A stretch of 64,000 nt of DNA from the NCBI GenBank assembly GCA_914767715.1, contig OU612067.1, positions 9,920,001 to 9,984,000 of the forward strand. Reading direction: 5' to 3'. The notes beneath the pieces were generated by a model. It saw only the letters and a program-made list of their open reading frames with translations. It had not been told where the DNA came from and did no database searches. A program made the translations under genes and the position numbers. This document shows, one piece after another, positions 34,815 through 47,742 of this stretch (position 1 is its first letter; each line of letters opens with the position of its first letter). Source of the stretch: Membranipora membranacea (lineage: Eukaryota; Bryozoa; Gymnolaemata; Cheilostomatida; Membraniporidae).

Positions 34815-35032
34815 TGCCGATTAATGGGGGATATTCAGACTGGGTACATGTTGGGGCTTGTTCTGTAACATGTGGGTTTGGGAGGCGAACCAGACAGAGA
34901 TTTTGTACTCACCCTTCGCCTCAGTTTGATGGACTGGGAGAGAACATAGTAACCAACTATACATGTAATACTAATGTGGCTGCAAGTATTTCAGAGATTA
35001 CTAACCTGACTTGTATCGTCCGGCACATGTAG
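34815..35032 (+). CDS. Orphan thrombospondin type-1 repeat exon
   Basis: After the acceptor CTTTTAAG the phase-1 frame reads VPINGGYSDWVHVGACSVTCG then RRTRQRFCTHPSPQFDG and NYTCNT, the WxxW-CSVTCG-RxRxC core of a TSP1 repeat. The second core Trp is replaced (VGAC). The frame runs to TAG at 35030-35032 and I see no convincing donor before it, so the exon may be terminal or decayed. The partner exon at 35327 is also broken. Such repeats are extracellular and bind matrix, glycans or proteins. No signal peptide or other domain is found nearby. Confidence 0.65.
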
Positions 35033-35326
35033 TACAAAGGAAAAATCATGATATGAGCCGACCAAGATGTGTCAAATAATGGTGCATACCCACCAGACCA
35101 TAGACAAATTTTAATGATAGAATAAAATAGTCTTGGACAGATTTTTCACCTAATCTTCATTGGTAAAAGTAGTAAAGCGATTGTTCAATAATGTCTGCAC
35201 ACTATGTTACATTATTATTAACATTTAGTATTGCGAGTCGACCATGTGGTAAATCTAAACTAAATTACAATCAAACTTGTTGCCTGCAGGAACCAGCCAA
35301 TAATGTTCTGATAATTCATTTTGTAG

Positions 35327-35411
35327 TGTCCAGCAGTGGGAAGATATACGCAGTGGACACAATCTGGGACATTCTCTGTCACTTGTGGTCCTGACAAGCA
35401 ATTATCATAAC
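35327..35411 (+). pseudogene. Second thrombospondin type-1 fragment, interrupted
   Basis: After TTCATTTTGTAG the sequence reads CPAVGRYTQWTQSG then FSVTCGPDKQLS and TAA. W and CSVTCG-type motifs are present, although the first Cys of the CSVTC pair is Phe. A hAT MITE is inserted immediately after (target copy 35404-35411). Remaining repeat residues are not found beyond it. Confidence 0.6.
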
Positions 35412-35620
35412 CAGTGTTAGGATTTAGGGGGGATTCAAGGGGATGGTGTCCCACTTCCTACTTTGTCTAGGGGATGTATCCCCCTATTAAGCATAACCTG
35501 CTGAACTTTCCAAAATATGGCTAAAATTGATGCATTTTCAATTGTAATCACCACAGGACTCCGCCTGGACCCCCAGCCTGTTGGCATCCCCTTACCTGAT
35601 ACCATCCACTTCTAACATTG
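35412..35620. mobile_element. hAT-type MITE with perfect 8-bp target duplication
   Basis: Begins CAGTGTTAGG and ends TCTAACATTG; flanked by atcataac at 35404-35411 and 35621-35628. 209 bp, no coding capacity. Confidence 0.9.
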
Positions 35621-35628
35621 ATCATAAC

Positions 35629-38600
35629 CAATTATACTATGTGATTACACTTTGAAAACAACTCTATGTTGTAAATATGATTAGCCCCAGTCTTATTATT
35701 CAGTTCTGGTCTTGCCATCATAAGTTTTAACTATTGATTAAAGTTCTGCAGTGCTTAAGTGTCATACCAGATCATAGGTACTTGCAAAGAATCTCAAACA
35801 GGATGCCAAAGATTAAGAAAAGAAGATTTTTACTCAGTAGTATACCTAACGGATTTAAATGGTATGCTATAATAAACACATACCTTCATTAACTATGGAA
35901 AAGCTATGCATTGTTTATAGAGACAGGAGTTTCTACTCCAAGAGAGATGATGATGAGTTGTTTATTTATGAGCACATTAGTTCGGCTGAGCTATTTTAAC
36001 TACAGATGGCGTTTATGCTACACTGGATATCTTTTCAATAATGATGCTTGCTCACACAACTAACACATATTCATTGACTATCATATAACATATCTGTCTC
36101 GCATTGAGAGTGGTTAGGAACAGTTCAAGATCAAGTCTAATCAATGATGATCTTTACTGCAACGCAATTCCTGTCATTTGTACCAGTACACAAAAGTTCA
36201 TTTCAACTGACATATAAGTAGGTGTGATAATCTAGAGTTGAGTTCTCATGCATGCTTTACTTGAAGGTTGATTCAATCTCCTTGCACGGTTTTATATGTC
36301 AAGATCAAACGAATGTTGTATTCACACCCAGGTCAATTTCATTCTGGGTCATTTTCGATGTTTTCCTAAGAAAGGATACATTTTAGTTTCACATGACCTT
36401 GAGTACCAACATGGCTGATATAAACAGGAAGCGGCTGCTGATTAAGATCATGCATGTTAAAATCTCTGTTATATGGATTATGATACATTAGGAATCATAT
36501 GACACGATTGATTTTTATGAAATCTGATATGGCCCCCTTGATTAGTAATTCACTGCCAACTTAAAATTCTGACCATGATATTATACTGTTGAAACTCAGA
36601 CTGAGACTCAATATTATGGTCCATAAATTTCCTATAAGATCAGTCCAGATCAGACTATGTGTAATAATATAAGGTTATAGATTTTGACAATGGGACACTG
36701 CCGTAGCAAGAAGTAGAACCAGAAGTAACCGTTCAAATATAGATGGCTTTCAGTGCAACCAGCACTTCTAGCTATATCAATAGATGACCAACACTCAGTC
36801 ATAACAATCCTGAAAAGTACTGCTGGCAAACCTTACCCCGACATCACCCATGGCTCGGCCGCCGTTGCATGAGTTCGGGGTATAAGAATTGAGTTTCGGA
36901 TGGCGATTATAGGAATACCAAGCAAATCGTAGCATAAAAGCTGCGACAAACTTGGCTAGCTTCAATTACTAGCACAAAGCTAATCACTAGTGGAAATCAA
37001 TTACAAAATCCCATACTGTGTATACCCACCAATATATGAATTCATACCGACATATCATCGCATCAATGACTCTGTCTTAACAATATTTGATGCATGCCAG
37101 TATGAAGGAAATTGTTAGTTAAGAAAATTAAGTGCCTGTTTATTATTGAGCATCCGTATTGGTAACTTATGTGTTTGATTAGGTTATAAAACCTATTTTT
37201 CAGGACGAAAAGTTACCAATATCAGTTTATCTTTTAACTTGACTCAAGATCCTAATTTAATGGTTGATGGTAGAGTTACAACCAACTTTATATCCAGCTT
37301 ACTCATCTGAGATATGACAGACAAAAGCTTCTGCATGGACTTTGGAAGCACAGCTGTCAATGGTTCAGAGTACATCCTTGTTTGTCAGAGACACACACCA
37401 ATGAGAGCTTTAATTTTAATCACATCGTGATGAGTGTAAGAGACACTAACAATCAGAACGGTAGGGTCTGCACTTGACTAACAGAACCAACCAGGGTTGA
37501 CACTTGGAACTGTTACCCCTTGTTTGGAGGGGGATATACTAGGCAAATATCTCCCCAAAATTTACTGCTTGTACGGGTGATATGCTAATTTCTCATTCAC
37601 GCAGGATGCTCAGCTGAACAGAGTTTGTATCGATGAAATAAATGTTTTTTTCGTTAACAGAGTATGAATCTTACATATAATATAATTTAGAGAGCTTTCT
37701 AGCACAAATATATAATAATGTGACAAACAACTGACAAATGTCTGAAGCTTATAAATTATATTTTAGAATGATATTTTTGTTCAAAGCAAATCATTTTTTG
37801 CCCCTCCCCACTGACTGAACCAAGTCGTAATATTGAATATTAAGTGTTGTGAAATATATTCATCAAATAATACAAGCAATAAATGCAGATAATCAATTAT
37901 CAAGGGAAGCCAAGTATGCAAAAACTTACCTGGTGTGGTGCCAAATCAATTTTTATTCACAAGTTAACAGCAGTAATTTTCGCAGGCAATGGAAACCCAT
38001 CGGATTTTACAGTTGACAATTATATTTTGTCCGCTAAGTACAGAATCACATAATAACTATTTGGCAGGAATCCATAATGCATCAGACGACCAAAGTGTTG
38101 TTTCCTTTCGTTGCTTCGTTGATTCTCAAATGAAATAAGTCTCATTTTAGTTCGGAAAATTTAATCTCGCTACGGAGTGTAGGGATATGTGAATTTTATG
38201 GCATAAAATTGGGTACTAAACAACTCGGTTTATGTTTGATATAACATACAAAAAGCCTATGTCAGAAGCATGTTGGGTTTTCTATCATCCTATGTTTTCT
38301 ACTCCCACTATAGTGCTTTCTCCCTGATGAGCAAACATAAATAAACCAAGCACACAATGGTACAATGATATCAATGCACATTGCATTGTACAAACTGTCT
38401 GACAACGTTAAAGCATAGCTAGCTTGATTTCTCCTGACAAGTAGTCACACAGTTTACTATTTAGGTTTCTAAGGTGCCAGTTTAAATTCATCCCATCAAT
38501 AACTTGCAGTTAAATGGTGATAAATTGGGGTCTCAGATAAGAGAACAAGAAGCACTATGATATTAAAAGGAACTGCAGTTACTTTTAAAGGTAACCATCT

Positions 38601-38699
38601 ACCATCTGCCTCATTTTTGTCACACCCTGGTGACATGAGTAAATTTTCCCCTCGCATTGAAAATTTACATTCCACGCAAGGCATTTTTCCAGTCAAATT
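35629..38699. other. No gene recognised
   Basis: About 3 kb AT-rich. Short frames (for example 37320-37445) show no domain or splice support. Confidence 0.5.
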
Positions 38700-39105
38700 A
38701 CAGTCTGTTTATTTGCAGCTTTTAAAAGAATCTAGGCGTCTAAAAGTATATATTATTTGAATAATTTATTTTAAAACTGTGGTTTTTCGTGTCCCAGGAG
38801 TTTATTTCCTATGGTTCATATTTCTAGAATTTTGTGCCACGCATGAGTATAAATATTTCATCAACTTGGCCATACTGAGTAAAATTAGATTGACCATCTC
38901 CTGAACTGAATTATCTGCAGCTTTCAAACAAATCTAGGAGTCAAAAAGTATATATCCATGAATATTTGATACCTTACACTGTGGTTCTATTGTCCCAAGA
39001 GTTTATTTTCTATGGTCCATAGTTTTAGACTTGAATGGCAAAATTAGGAGTAAATATTTCAAAGTTTCCAATAACTTGTCCGCACGGATTATAATTAGAT
39101 TGCCC
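38700..39105. repeat. Tandem 204-bp duplication upstream of the PAN-lectin gene
   Basis: CAGCTTTT.AAA.AATCTAGG and GTCTAAAAGTATATA (38717) recur at 38921, with TGTCCC.. GAGTTTAT and AAATATTTCA.. in the same order. It ends about 130 bp before the start codon of the next gene and so may cover promoter DNA. Confidence 0.78.
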
Positions 39106-39238
39106 AGCCCGTATAAACAGAACGATCAAGTCAAATAATCTCAGTATAGTGGTGTCATTCCTTAAAAGATAAACACACTTTTTGAACTTTTCTCAGGACA
39201 GTCTGGAATACACAAGCAATTTTTCAAATAAGGTCATC

Positions 39239-41550
39239 ATGATTCATATTTATCGATCTATCCTCTTGGTGATATATTTGACTATCTTATTCCTGCCTGT
39301 TGGAGAAGCCGTCTGCTGTAAGTACCTACTAAGAAGCGGTCAACTTCAACAACTATTTTGTAGAGTTATTCAACAACAAAAATATAGACCTGGAGGTTTG
39401 AGCCTGTTAATACTGGTGTTTCATTTATGCTTACCTAAGAAAAACATTGTTTTTCACCAAATCGGATTTCGTTTTTGAATAACAGTTTTGGAACATTTTT
39501 CACAGCAGCAAACCTTAAATTAACTAAATCAAACTATTTGAATCATTGACCCCGTTGAAACAGTGGAACTGTGTATTTCAACAGAGGTGTAAAATTGTAT
39601 ACAATAAAAAAAAACAAAAAAACGACAGATTTTAATGTAGTCAAAAAAATATTTTGTGCGGGGGTAAATGAAAAACCACAAAATGGCTGAATCAATATCA
39701 AAACTATGAACAGTTCAGTGCATCCATCATTTAATATAATTTAGCTCATCAATAGATTTTCAGACAATATGGCTGAGGTCCTATACGGAGTTTATTAGGG
39801 GTTCATGAATTGGCCATATATAACACAATAGCATGTGAATGGGACTCTATGAAGGAAAGTGCTATGAATAGCCTATAGTAGGTTACAAGCAACATTACTT
39901 TTTGATATAGCCATCTAGTTTCATACAAATGCTTTATCATTACCATTACCAATGGCATATGTGATATAGGATTGACATGATGGCTCCAATAAAGTTGACA
40001 ATAGTAACTTACCTCATTAATGCTCTAGTTGACATCAACTTCATGGAAGAGCGTTACACTTCACTGTTGTCATCGGATAGACAAATAAAACATGTCAAGA
40101 AAAAGGGATATTGTAAAACTCACTGTGCAGTAAACTCATCATGTGCTGCCTACAGCTACAATACAGAAACATCTACCTGCTATCTGTCATCTGAAGCTAA
40201 AGTAGTAATGAGTGACCGAACTGAAAAACCAGTTTCAGTGAAAATGTCTTTTAAGAGAAAACTAGAAGTTAAGTACGACAACACCACACCTCCTCCCACA
40301 ACTACAACAAAGGCACCTGAGACAAAAACTGAAGGTATGCAACAAACTAAATTCACTTAAACTTTGACCTGATCTTTTGTTTATGCCTTTGACATTTTGA
40401 TAGTTACTCCATTATGGGTGTCAAATTATCTCATGGTCACATTGTTTGCTTGATAATCAAAAGGATTGGTAAGGGTATCATGGAGGTACAACCTGAGTAT
40501 GTTTTTTCTTGACAGCTTGCCCGGGAGTACCTGATGGTAGTGGAAACTGCTATTTTTTCATATGGTCGGTTAATAGTTGGTCGGACTCCAGAGATTTGTG
40601 TAAGGAGGAGAATCCAGATGCTGATCTGGCAGTTTTGTCAAGTGATGAGAAGCGTCAAGCCTTACACTCCGTCTTCTTACAAGGAGGTGAAAATCTGACA
40701 ATAGCAATTGAATTATGAGGATGTTAGCCTACAATTGCCATACACATTGCCTTCTCTGTATTTGACACAATCCGAATATGAGTGTTTTTCTAATTGCTGT
40801 ATTAATGATCAAAGAGAGAATTTCACGTATACTGTATATATATATGTCAATCCGTCATGAAACAACTTTGGTCACTGGAAACCGTCCCGTTTCATGTTGT
40901 GATTTCGATTCAATGGGAAAACTGACCAACAACACATATGTATAATATATGTATATATATTTAAAGATATACATATATATATATATGTATACTGCATATA
41001 TATATATATATATATGCAGTATACATATATATATATATGTATATCTTTAAATATATATGTATACTGCATATATATATATGTATATATATATGTTGTTGGT
41101 CAGTTTTCCCATTGAATCGAAATCAAAACATGAAACGGGACGGTTTCCAGTGACCAAAGTTGTTTCATGACGGATATCGCAATGGCTATATACACATAAT
41201 ATTTAAAAAGTTGAATATAAACTTGTTTGTGAAATATGGAGAACCACTCAATAATCTGAAAGTGCCATGTACACATTTATTTGAAATACTCTGTAGGTAT
41301 CACTGATCAATTTGTATGGGTTGGTGGTCAGCAACTAGAAAAGGGAAATTCAAGCTTCATATGGTTTGATGGAACAACTGTGGCGACAGACGATTCTGAC
41401 TTTTGGATGGATGGTGAACCTAACGGTATATCATCCGGTTGGATTCAATGTATACGAATGAAAGCTGGAAGCGACACTCTAGTCCAAGCCTATGATCGTA
41501 GTTGCACAAGTCATGCAATGGCAGTTTGTGGACTTAAAGACTTATCTTGA
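39239..41550 (+). CDS. Secreted PAN plus C-type lectin protein (EPN type)
   Basis: Four exons, all introns phase 1: 39239-39317, 40029-40334, 40516-40686 and 41297-41550; 810 nt, 269 residues. Exon 1 is a signal peptide starting MIHIYRSILLVIYLTIL; the upstream ATG at 39182 is in a frame that does not fit. Exon 2 is a PAN/apple-like domain (GYCKTHC, SSCAAYSYN, CYLSSEA) followed by a Thr/Pro-rich linker (TPPPTTTT). Exons 3 and 4 form a C-type lectin domain of the long form (CPGVPDGSGNC, WSDSRDLC, WVGG, EPNG, C..CTSHAMAVC). EPN predicts a mannose-type site, but the usual WND is YDR, so Ca2+ binding may be weak or absent. No membrane helix, so probably secreted. Canonical splice sites and no stops: probably intact. 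Confidence 0.88.
40850..41175. mobile_element. 326-bp near-perfect palindrome in intron 3 of the PAN-lectin gene
   Basis: Outer arms of about 85 bp (ATCCGTCATGAAACAACTTT inward from both sides, with CCGTCCCGTTTCATG) pair almost perfectly. The AT-rich centre, including TTTAAAGATATACATATATA, is itself palindromic about 41009. A snap-back MITE or foldback element; no clear target duplication. Confidence 0.88.
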
Positions 41551-44500
41551 CGAAGAATACCTTGTTCAGATGATTATTAAAGTGTGACAATTGTATGCCC
41601 TGTTTATTCATTGATGTGTATGATGCTGGCAAAATATTTTTTCACCTCCACCAGCTTTCCTTTCGATTCAAATAATGAATGGTTATGATTCTTTTCTATA
41701 TTGTAATATTGTATATTCTTTCCTGAAGACTGTAACACAATCTTTTTGGTTTGTTCAGCAGAATAAAAAAAAAAGTTTTTCCTGTGAACTCATAAAGCTT
41801 AATCAACGAACCTCAATTGCAAGAATTGTAAGATTAAAGACTAAAAGAGCCCGGTAACTTCATGTTGAAAGCAGTTGTCGTCTTTAATCAAAGAGCATCC
41901 TTTTCATCAGTTTGACAGCTGGTTATCTATCAGGCTAAGATCATTATAAGACACATGAGGTTTTTTACTTGAGTAACATGGAAGCAAAATTTGGAATATA
42001 TTTATTCATTTTTCAAATTTAAACCCATAACACTGCTGTCTACATTCATAAACCTGTTATTTCTTAGACCTGTTTTGCTCACATAAACTACGTCACGACA
42101 GAAAATGCAAAGAAAATCCTTGCTTCAAAGTCATGTGAATTGCAGCAGGTTAGAGGATAAGTGATTATGTTTTTCACTTGCTAATAATTCGATGTCGATT
42201 CAATGATCAAAAGTTATCCGGACCTAATATAAAAAGTATCCCGATCAATAATTATTATTGCACACCAATATTATACAGGAATATAAAAGAATAAATAAAA
42301 GTGTATGGTGTATTGATGCAAGCCTTAAAAATTGTAAAGAATTTAAATGATTATTCAGCTCAACAATTCAAAGCATTTCTTAGAAGCAATCACCTGCAAC
42401 ATTATGGTCTGATTCTACAACATTATTATTAAACTTCAATGACGCTCAGGTATATCGTCACTTGAGACAAGTTGATTCACAGTAAAGCGACAATCATTAT
42501 TTTAAGTTACGTGCTATTCATCAAAAAGTCATCAATAATTAATCTGCAAATATAAAATGTTAGCTTAGTTAGCAACTACGTTGTTTTTAAGCCCTTAATA
42601 AATGTTGGCAGGCTTTCTAATATCGTTTTGTCACTGCCTTGATTCCTTGAATCACTAAATAATTCAGCATTATGTACTAATGCCGAAGGTTATCAGTTCT
42701 CCAGCTACAAAACTATGACAGCACGTTACTGATCATTTGGATAACATTAGTTAACAGTACATTTACATCTGGTATAACCCTAGTGACTATAGAGCACAGT
42801 ATTTACACTGTGAATTGTTGGTTACAAGAAGTCTGCTCCCCACCCGATGGCCCCCCGCCCCCCGAGACGGGAAAGTCTGAAAACAATGCAGGATATTGCT
42901 GGAGTTGTCTGCTCTTAGATAGTATAAGTTATAAAATGGTAAACTAAAACTGCAATATCTATTGAATTCTACTCATGCCACTTTCTATATTGCTCCAGGT
43001 ATGAAAGTTTTCCAATCAGACTCTGGGAAAAGTAGCCTCATGTTTGGGCAATACCCATGAGCAGAGATATTCACTGCTAAGTAGTGAAGAAAAATCTCAG
43101 CCAGAATTCCTTTCATTTTGAATAAAGGGCGTTCATTCATGACATTGACAAAAGGTCATACAATGTTATAATATTGGACCCTTAGGCTATATGAAGTAAG
43201 ACCTAATGTAGAAGTAATGAGAGGAAACATCCGAGCAAATCCTGCAAAGTGCAAAGATCCCTAGGTTACAAGGTCCATCCAGTAAGTGATTATCAACATG
43301 ATATCATATTCTCTGAGATACTCTTCACTCAGTCAAATTTCATGAGATCTTAAGTGATTTTAGATTCCCCATTAGGAAAGAAGTTTTTTGTGTTGACTTT
43401 GTGCAAAATTCATTGAAAGTAACCATTGTTTTGAATGCTTTTTGGAAATTCCAGCTGAATCCAGGGTACTCTTGAATGCATAATGTCAAGTCTTTGCAAA
43501 TGGCTCATGTTTCTATTGAAGCCCTAGTTACGACGGTGTTCGAATCCCGAGACTGACCTATTACCTACTGGCTATTGACATATAACTTATAGTATGCCTG
43601 TAAAACACAGAAATAAAATAAATTTGTGCACCGTAAAAACAGGCTAAACTCAGCTTTCATGGCTTCATCTAGATCTGTTCAGCCTGTTGAGGTGTGGAAG
43701 TTTTCTTAAGTAATCAAAGAAAATCAGTGGAAAGTTGGCATTCTTCTTTTGTGAATTTTCATACTGTATCATGGGTTGTGGTTTTACTAATGAGCGCATC
43801 ACATGACGACCAACTTGATGCAGGTTTTCCAGTGTAGATAAATATCATAATTGGAAGATGTGGTCATAAAATAATCCATGGCAGAAATTAAATGAATAAA
43901 TACATAGACACAAACAGGAAACGACTAAATACTGAGAAGTTATAAAGGATACTAAACATAAAATGCTATGGTACACACTCTGACTAGGAAAGTTCAGCAA
44001 TTTCAATATTTTGATTTAATTTTCATGCTAGGCATACCAACAGACTAAACTAAACTACTGAACTAACTACAACATGCAGACTTATGCTCTTTTACTTTGG
44101 TTGCTAAAATTCTTAGTTTCCCATATCATGATTTTACCCTCCAGGTGTTCTGGTCGATATGTTGTCAGCATGAATTTTGTTTGTATATCTTACCAGGTCA
44201 TATTCTGAACTACTAACAATGTAGACAGTTTTTGTGCCGGTACTTTTCATACCTGTATTCACAGCTCTCTATCTACAACACAACAACAACAATCATTTAT
44301 GTGTTAGCTGGCATTTGGTTCATTATTTCTAGAACTATTGGGATGTACAGTGCAGTTCACTTAATTCAACCACTGTGGACCACAAATATTTGTCTAAATT
44401 ATGGGGAGTCCGAAAAGAGTGACATAAGAATGTATTGCGATCCAGCTGAAAGGACCAAATTTTCTCGTCTGAATTAACAGGAGTCTTCTTACTCAATGCT

Positions 44501-45118
44501 ACTCAGCTGTATATTTGCAGCTGCAGCATACACATCCATTGTATTCTATCATACATCTCTTAGCATTACATTTAATTTCCAGCAGCATTGTATTTAATTG
44601 ACTTTAACAGGGGTTGGCATCTCGAGTTCAGTTGAGTTGTGGAAAGTGGTCAAAATCACTCCGCTCACTTCACTTTTGGCGGTCCTGACTCTGACAGTGA
44701 CTGCAGACTCCTACTTTGGTCCCAATCTGCCATCGGGTAGCTGCTGGCGGTACACTAATGTCTTTAGAAGGGCATTAATGTCACTTGTGTCTAGCTTTCA
44801 GGCTAATATAAGAGGAATAACTAGAATAACTCAATCAGATCAAAAGTTCAAGCATGATTGAAGTTTTCTCCGATTCTTTTAATAAAAGATAAATCCTTCA
44901 AAATATTGCAACATCTGACACTGACCAGGCTCCGACCTGCTCAGACTTCATCTTAAGGTCTATTTGCCATAATTAACCTGTTTTACTTGACTATGAGACC
45001 TAGTTTTTGAACATTACTTGTATTTTTTTGACTCTGAGATCTGTTTTACTCTCTTTCACTCTACTCTAACGTGTGTCTTGCTCTGTTTACTCTACTCTGG
45101 GGCGAATATGTGACGACT
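41551..45118. other. No gene recognised
   Basis: Contains a box B-like GTTCGAATCCC at about 43540 (SINE trace). Open frames at 44232 and 44598 carry no domain and lack splice support. Confidence 0.5.
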
Positions 45119-45277
45119 TAGCCCGAGCCAAACTAAGCCCGAGCCAAACTTTGCCCGAGCCAAACTTATCCCGAGCCAAACTTATCCCGAGCCAAACTTA
45201 GCCCAAGCCAAACTTAGCCCAAGCCAAACTAACTGGACTGGGCTGAGTTTGGCTCGGGCTAAGTTTTGCTCGGGCTA
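45119..45277. repeat. 16-bp tandem repeat with inverted copies
   Basis: Seven direct copies of TAGCCCGAGCCAAACT (45119-45230) followed after 15 bp by two copies of its reverse complement (45246-45277), so the array can fold into a GC-rich hairpin within AT-rich DNA. Confidence 0.93.
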
Positions 45278-47306
45278 AGTTATCGAGCTTCCCTATGGGG
45301 CTCTATAAAATAATTTTACTTCACTCTACTCTTCGTGTGGTCCAGTTAGCATTGTCATTGTCAGTGTCATTCAATTTAGAGTAGAGAGGCAAAGACATAG
45401 TCTTTCTTGAAAGTAAGAAAACCATTATCATGCCCACCCCTGCTTTAATAATATGCATAGATATGTATTTTGTGGTTTATGTTGACAACATAGCTGTTGA
45501 TAGATTGATGTTGTATTTTCTTATTAATATAGGCAGAATAAAATTGGAATAAATAACATTATTAAAGCTAAATGGTAGATCTGCACACATATTCACCCGA
45601 AGCAGTTAATTGATGTCTGATACAGGATACAATACAATACAAGATATAAGGTTAGGACTGCTATATTGTTACATGAAATATTGCTTCATACAGGATAGGA
45701 TGTTGTATGAGCCCTATGAGTACAATAAACTGCAAACATCTATGATGATAAGATATTTTGAGAGCGATATGATGGTATGAATATCCTCTTTTAATCATGG
45801 CAAAAGCTACTGACATATAACCCTTTAGGTTTGACATTATTAGGGATGACATCAGTTGGTGCAGAGTTAAAAATAAACTAAGTATTTAAAAAAAACAAGG
45901 GTGAACTCACTTATAACAAACAAAACTATTAATAAGCAATACAATTACAATACTATTAATAAGCAAACAAAACTATTAATTGAAACCTTGATGCGTTCTC
46001 TCTTCTACCCAGTCCTTATATAGCCAACAAAGATCCCTGCCCACAAACTGGTCTGCATACAGTTCGACAACCATGTCCAACATGGAAAGTCCCATCATCA
46101 GGCCTCTGGTAACAAAATCAAAGGTACAAGTAGTTCAGCACCATTGTCAGTTTGATACACCAGCTGCTTTGAGTAAAAGATTTCCTGTTAGCACTCTATT
46201 TTCAATTTATCCGATAGAGACCATATCGTGTTGTTTGCGGTTAGAATCTGGCTTAAAGCCTGGAGAGATTGAATCTTTCTTCTAAGGACAAGAAAAGTGG
46301 GCTACTGCCAGACATGTTGAAGCAGCTGAATTATTTACTTCGTAAAATACTATGTAGCTTAAGGATGTGATATTAATCTATAGTCAGACTACTAGCTACG
46401 TGTCAGTGCAGGAATTTTTGAGATGTAACATGTAGTTCCTGAGAACTTGAAAAGGTGATATATCAAGTTAATAAATCTTGGTGTGAGGTACAGTGAAAGA
46501 ATTCGTTTATTGATAGTAAAGGGGATCATAGTACTGACCTGATTTATTTTTACAGCACGCTTCCAGTCTGCGCATGTGCGAACTGTTGAGGCATACGTTC
46601 GTCTCTGCAGCATAGGGCTTGAACTAATTCACCTAGTCTGAGTACCAAAATTGGGAAAACAATGGAAACCCATATTTTGGAAATATTTGGGCCTAAATGG
46701 AACACTGGTTTTGATATCTCATAACCTTGAACCCTGGGAGTTGCCTTTCTTGATGGAAGGCAGCGCCACTACTGCTGTGCTGCAGAGATAGACTATGTCA
46801 CAAGGCTATCCTGCAAGCAAAATGGCACGCTTCACAATCAGATCATTCTACAAATATAAACAAAAAAATTGCAGTAAGTTTATACCAAATCTGAGTAACA
46901 GCAACAGGTAGGTATAAATGGTTTCGAGTGCCCTTGATTCATCATTGAATATTGAGTATGGATATGATATGAAAGACATGCAACATAGAGGAAACATATC
47001 ACAATTGCAACTAAAGCTGTTTAATCATAGTAAAACAGCACTTTCCGATATCAACTATATTGATATATCGATAACACAATGCAACCATAAAAAATAAATA
47101 TTAAGTACAGAGTAAGGCAATCTGCGAGCCTTACAATAGGTTGCTGCACGAACAAGATTTGAATAGCAGCTTGAGATTGAGCTGAAATTTCGAAACCCTT
47201 TGCATTGCATTATCAGATGATGGAATATCCACATCTTTCACAATATTAACTCTGAAATAACACAGTCATGGCCAATTGTAGCCTGTCTAGACAAGCTTCG
47301 TTGAGA
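45278..47306. other. No gene recognised
   Basis: At 46073 the plus frame MSNMESPIIRPLVTKSK ends in AAG|GTACAA and could be a short first exon, but nothing recognisable follows. The minus frame 46392-46613 has no domain. Confidence 0.45.
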
Positions 47307-47325
47307 GGGGAGGGGAGGGGAGGGG
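47307..47325 (+). other. G-quadruplex motif
   Basis: Four G4 runs separated by single A residues, an ideal intramolecular quadruplex sequence on the plus strand. Confidence 0.85.
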
Positions 47326-47742
47326 ACAGAGCTTGTCAACCCTTTCCATAAACTCCAAGAAGAGAGTGCTTCCCATTTAAAGGTCAATCTTGGGTTAAAT
47401 TTGATTGGCAAACAGAATTCCCAAGTTTGTGTATAAGAATTTTCTCCCTTATTTCAAGAGAAGACAATTGCCTTTGAAACGATTTAAACGAGGGTTGACA
47501 AGAGTCGCTCTGCTCCCCCCCCCCCCACCCCACAGCAACCGAGAAACTCATTGGTACGATTGTGTTACATGTTACTTCATTGACATTGCTCGCGTCGCTT
47601 TTTCCATTGCTCTTGCATAATTTATGGTGAGATTTTAGCTACTAGGTCAAGGTCTAATGGCATTAAAACAAAAACGTGTTGTCCAATCATCGGTATTCGA
47701 ATGTGAGGAGAGATTGCGATATTATCCCAACTGATAGCTTAC

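Noticed and set aside
40872-41069. Tyr/Ile-rich minus-strand frame
   Set aside because: Translation of the TA-rich palindrome core.
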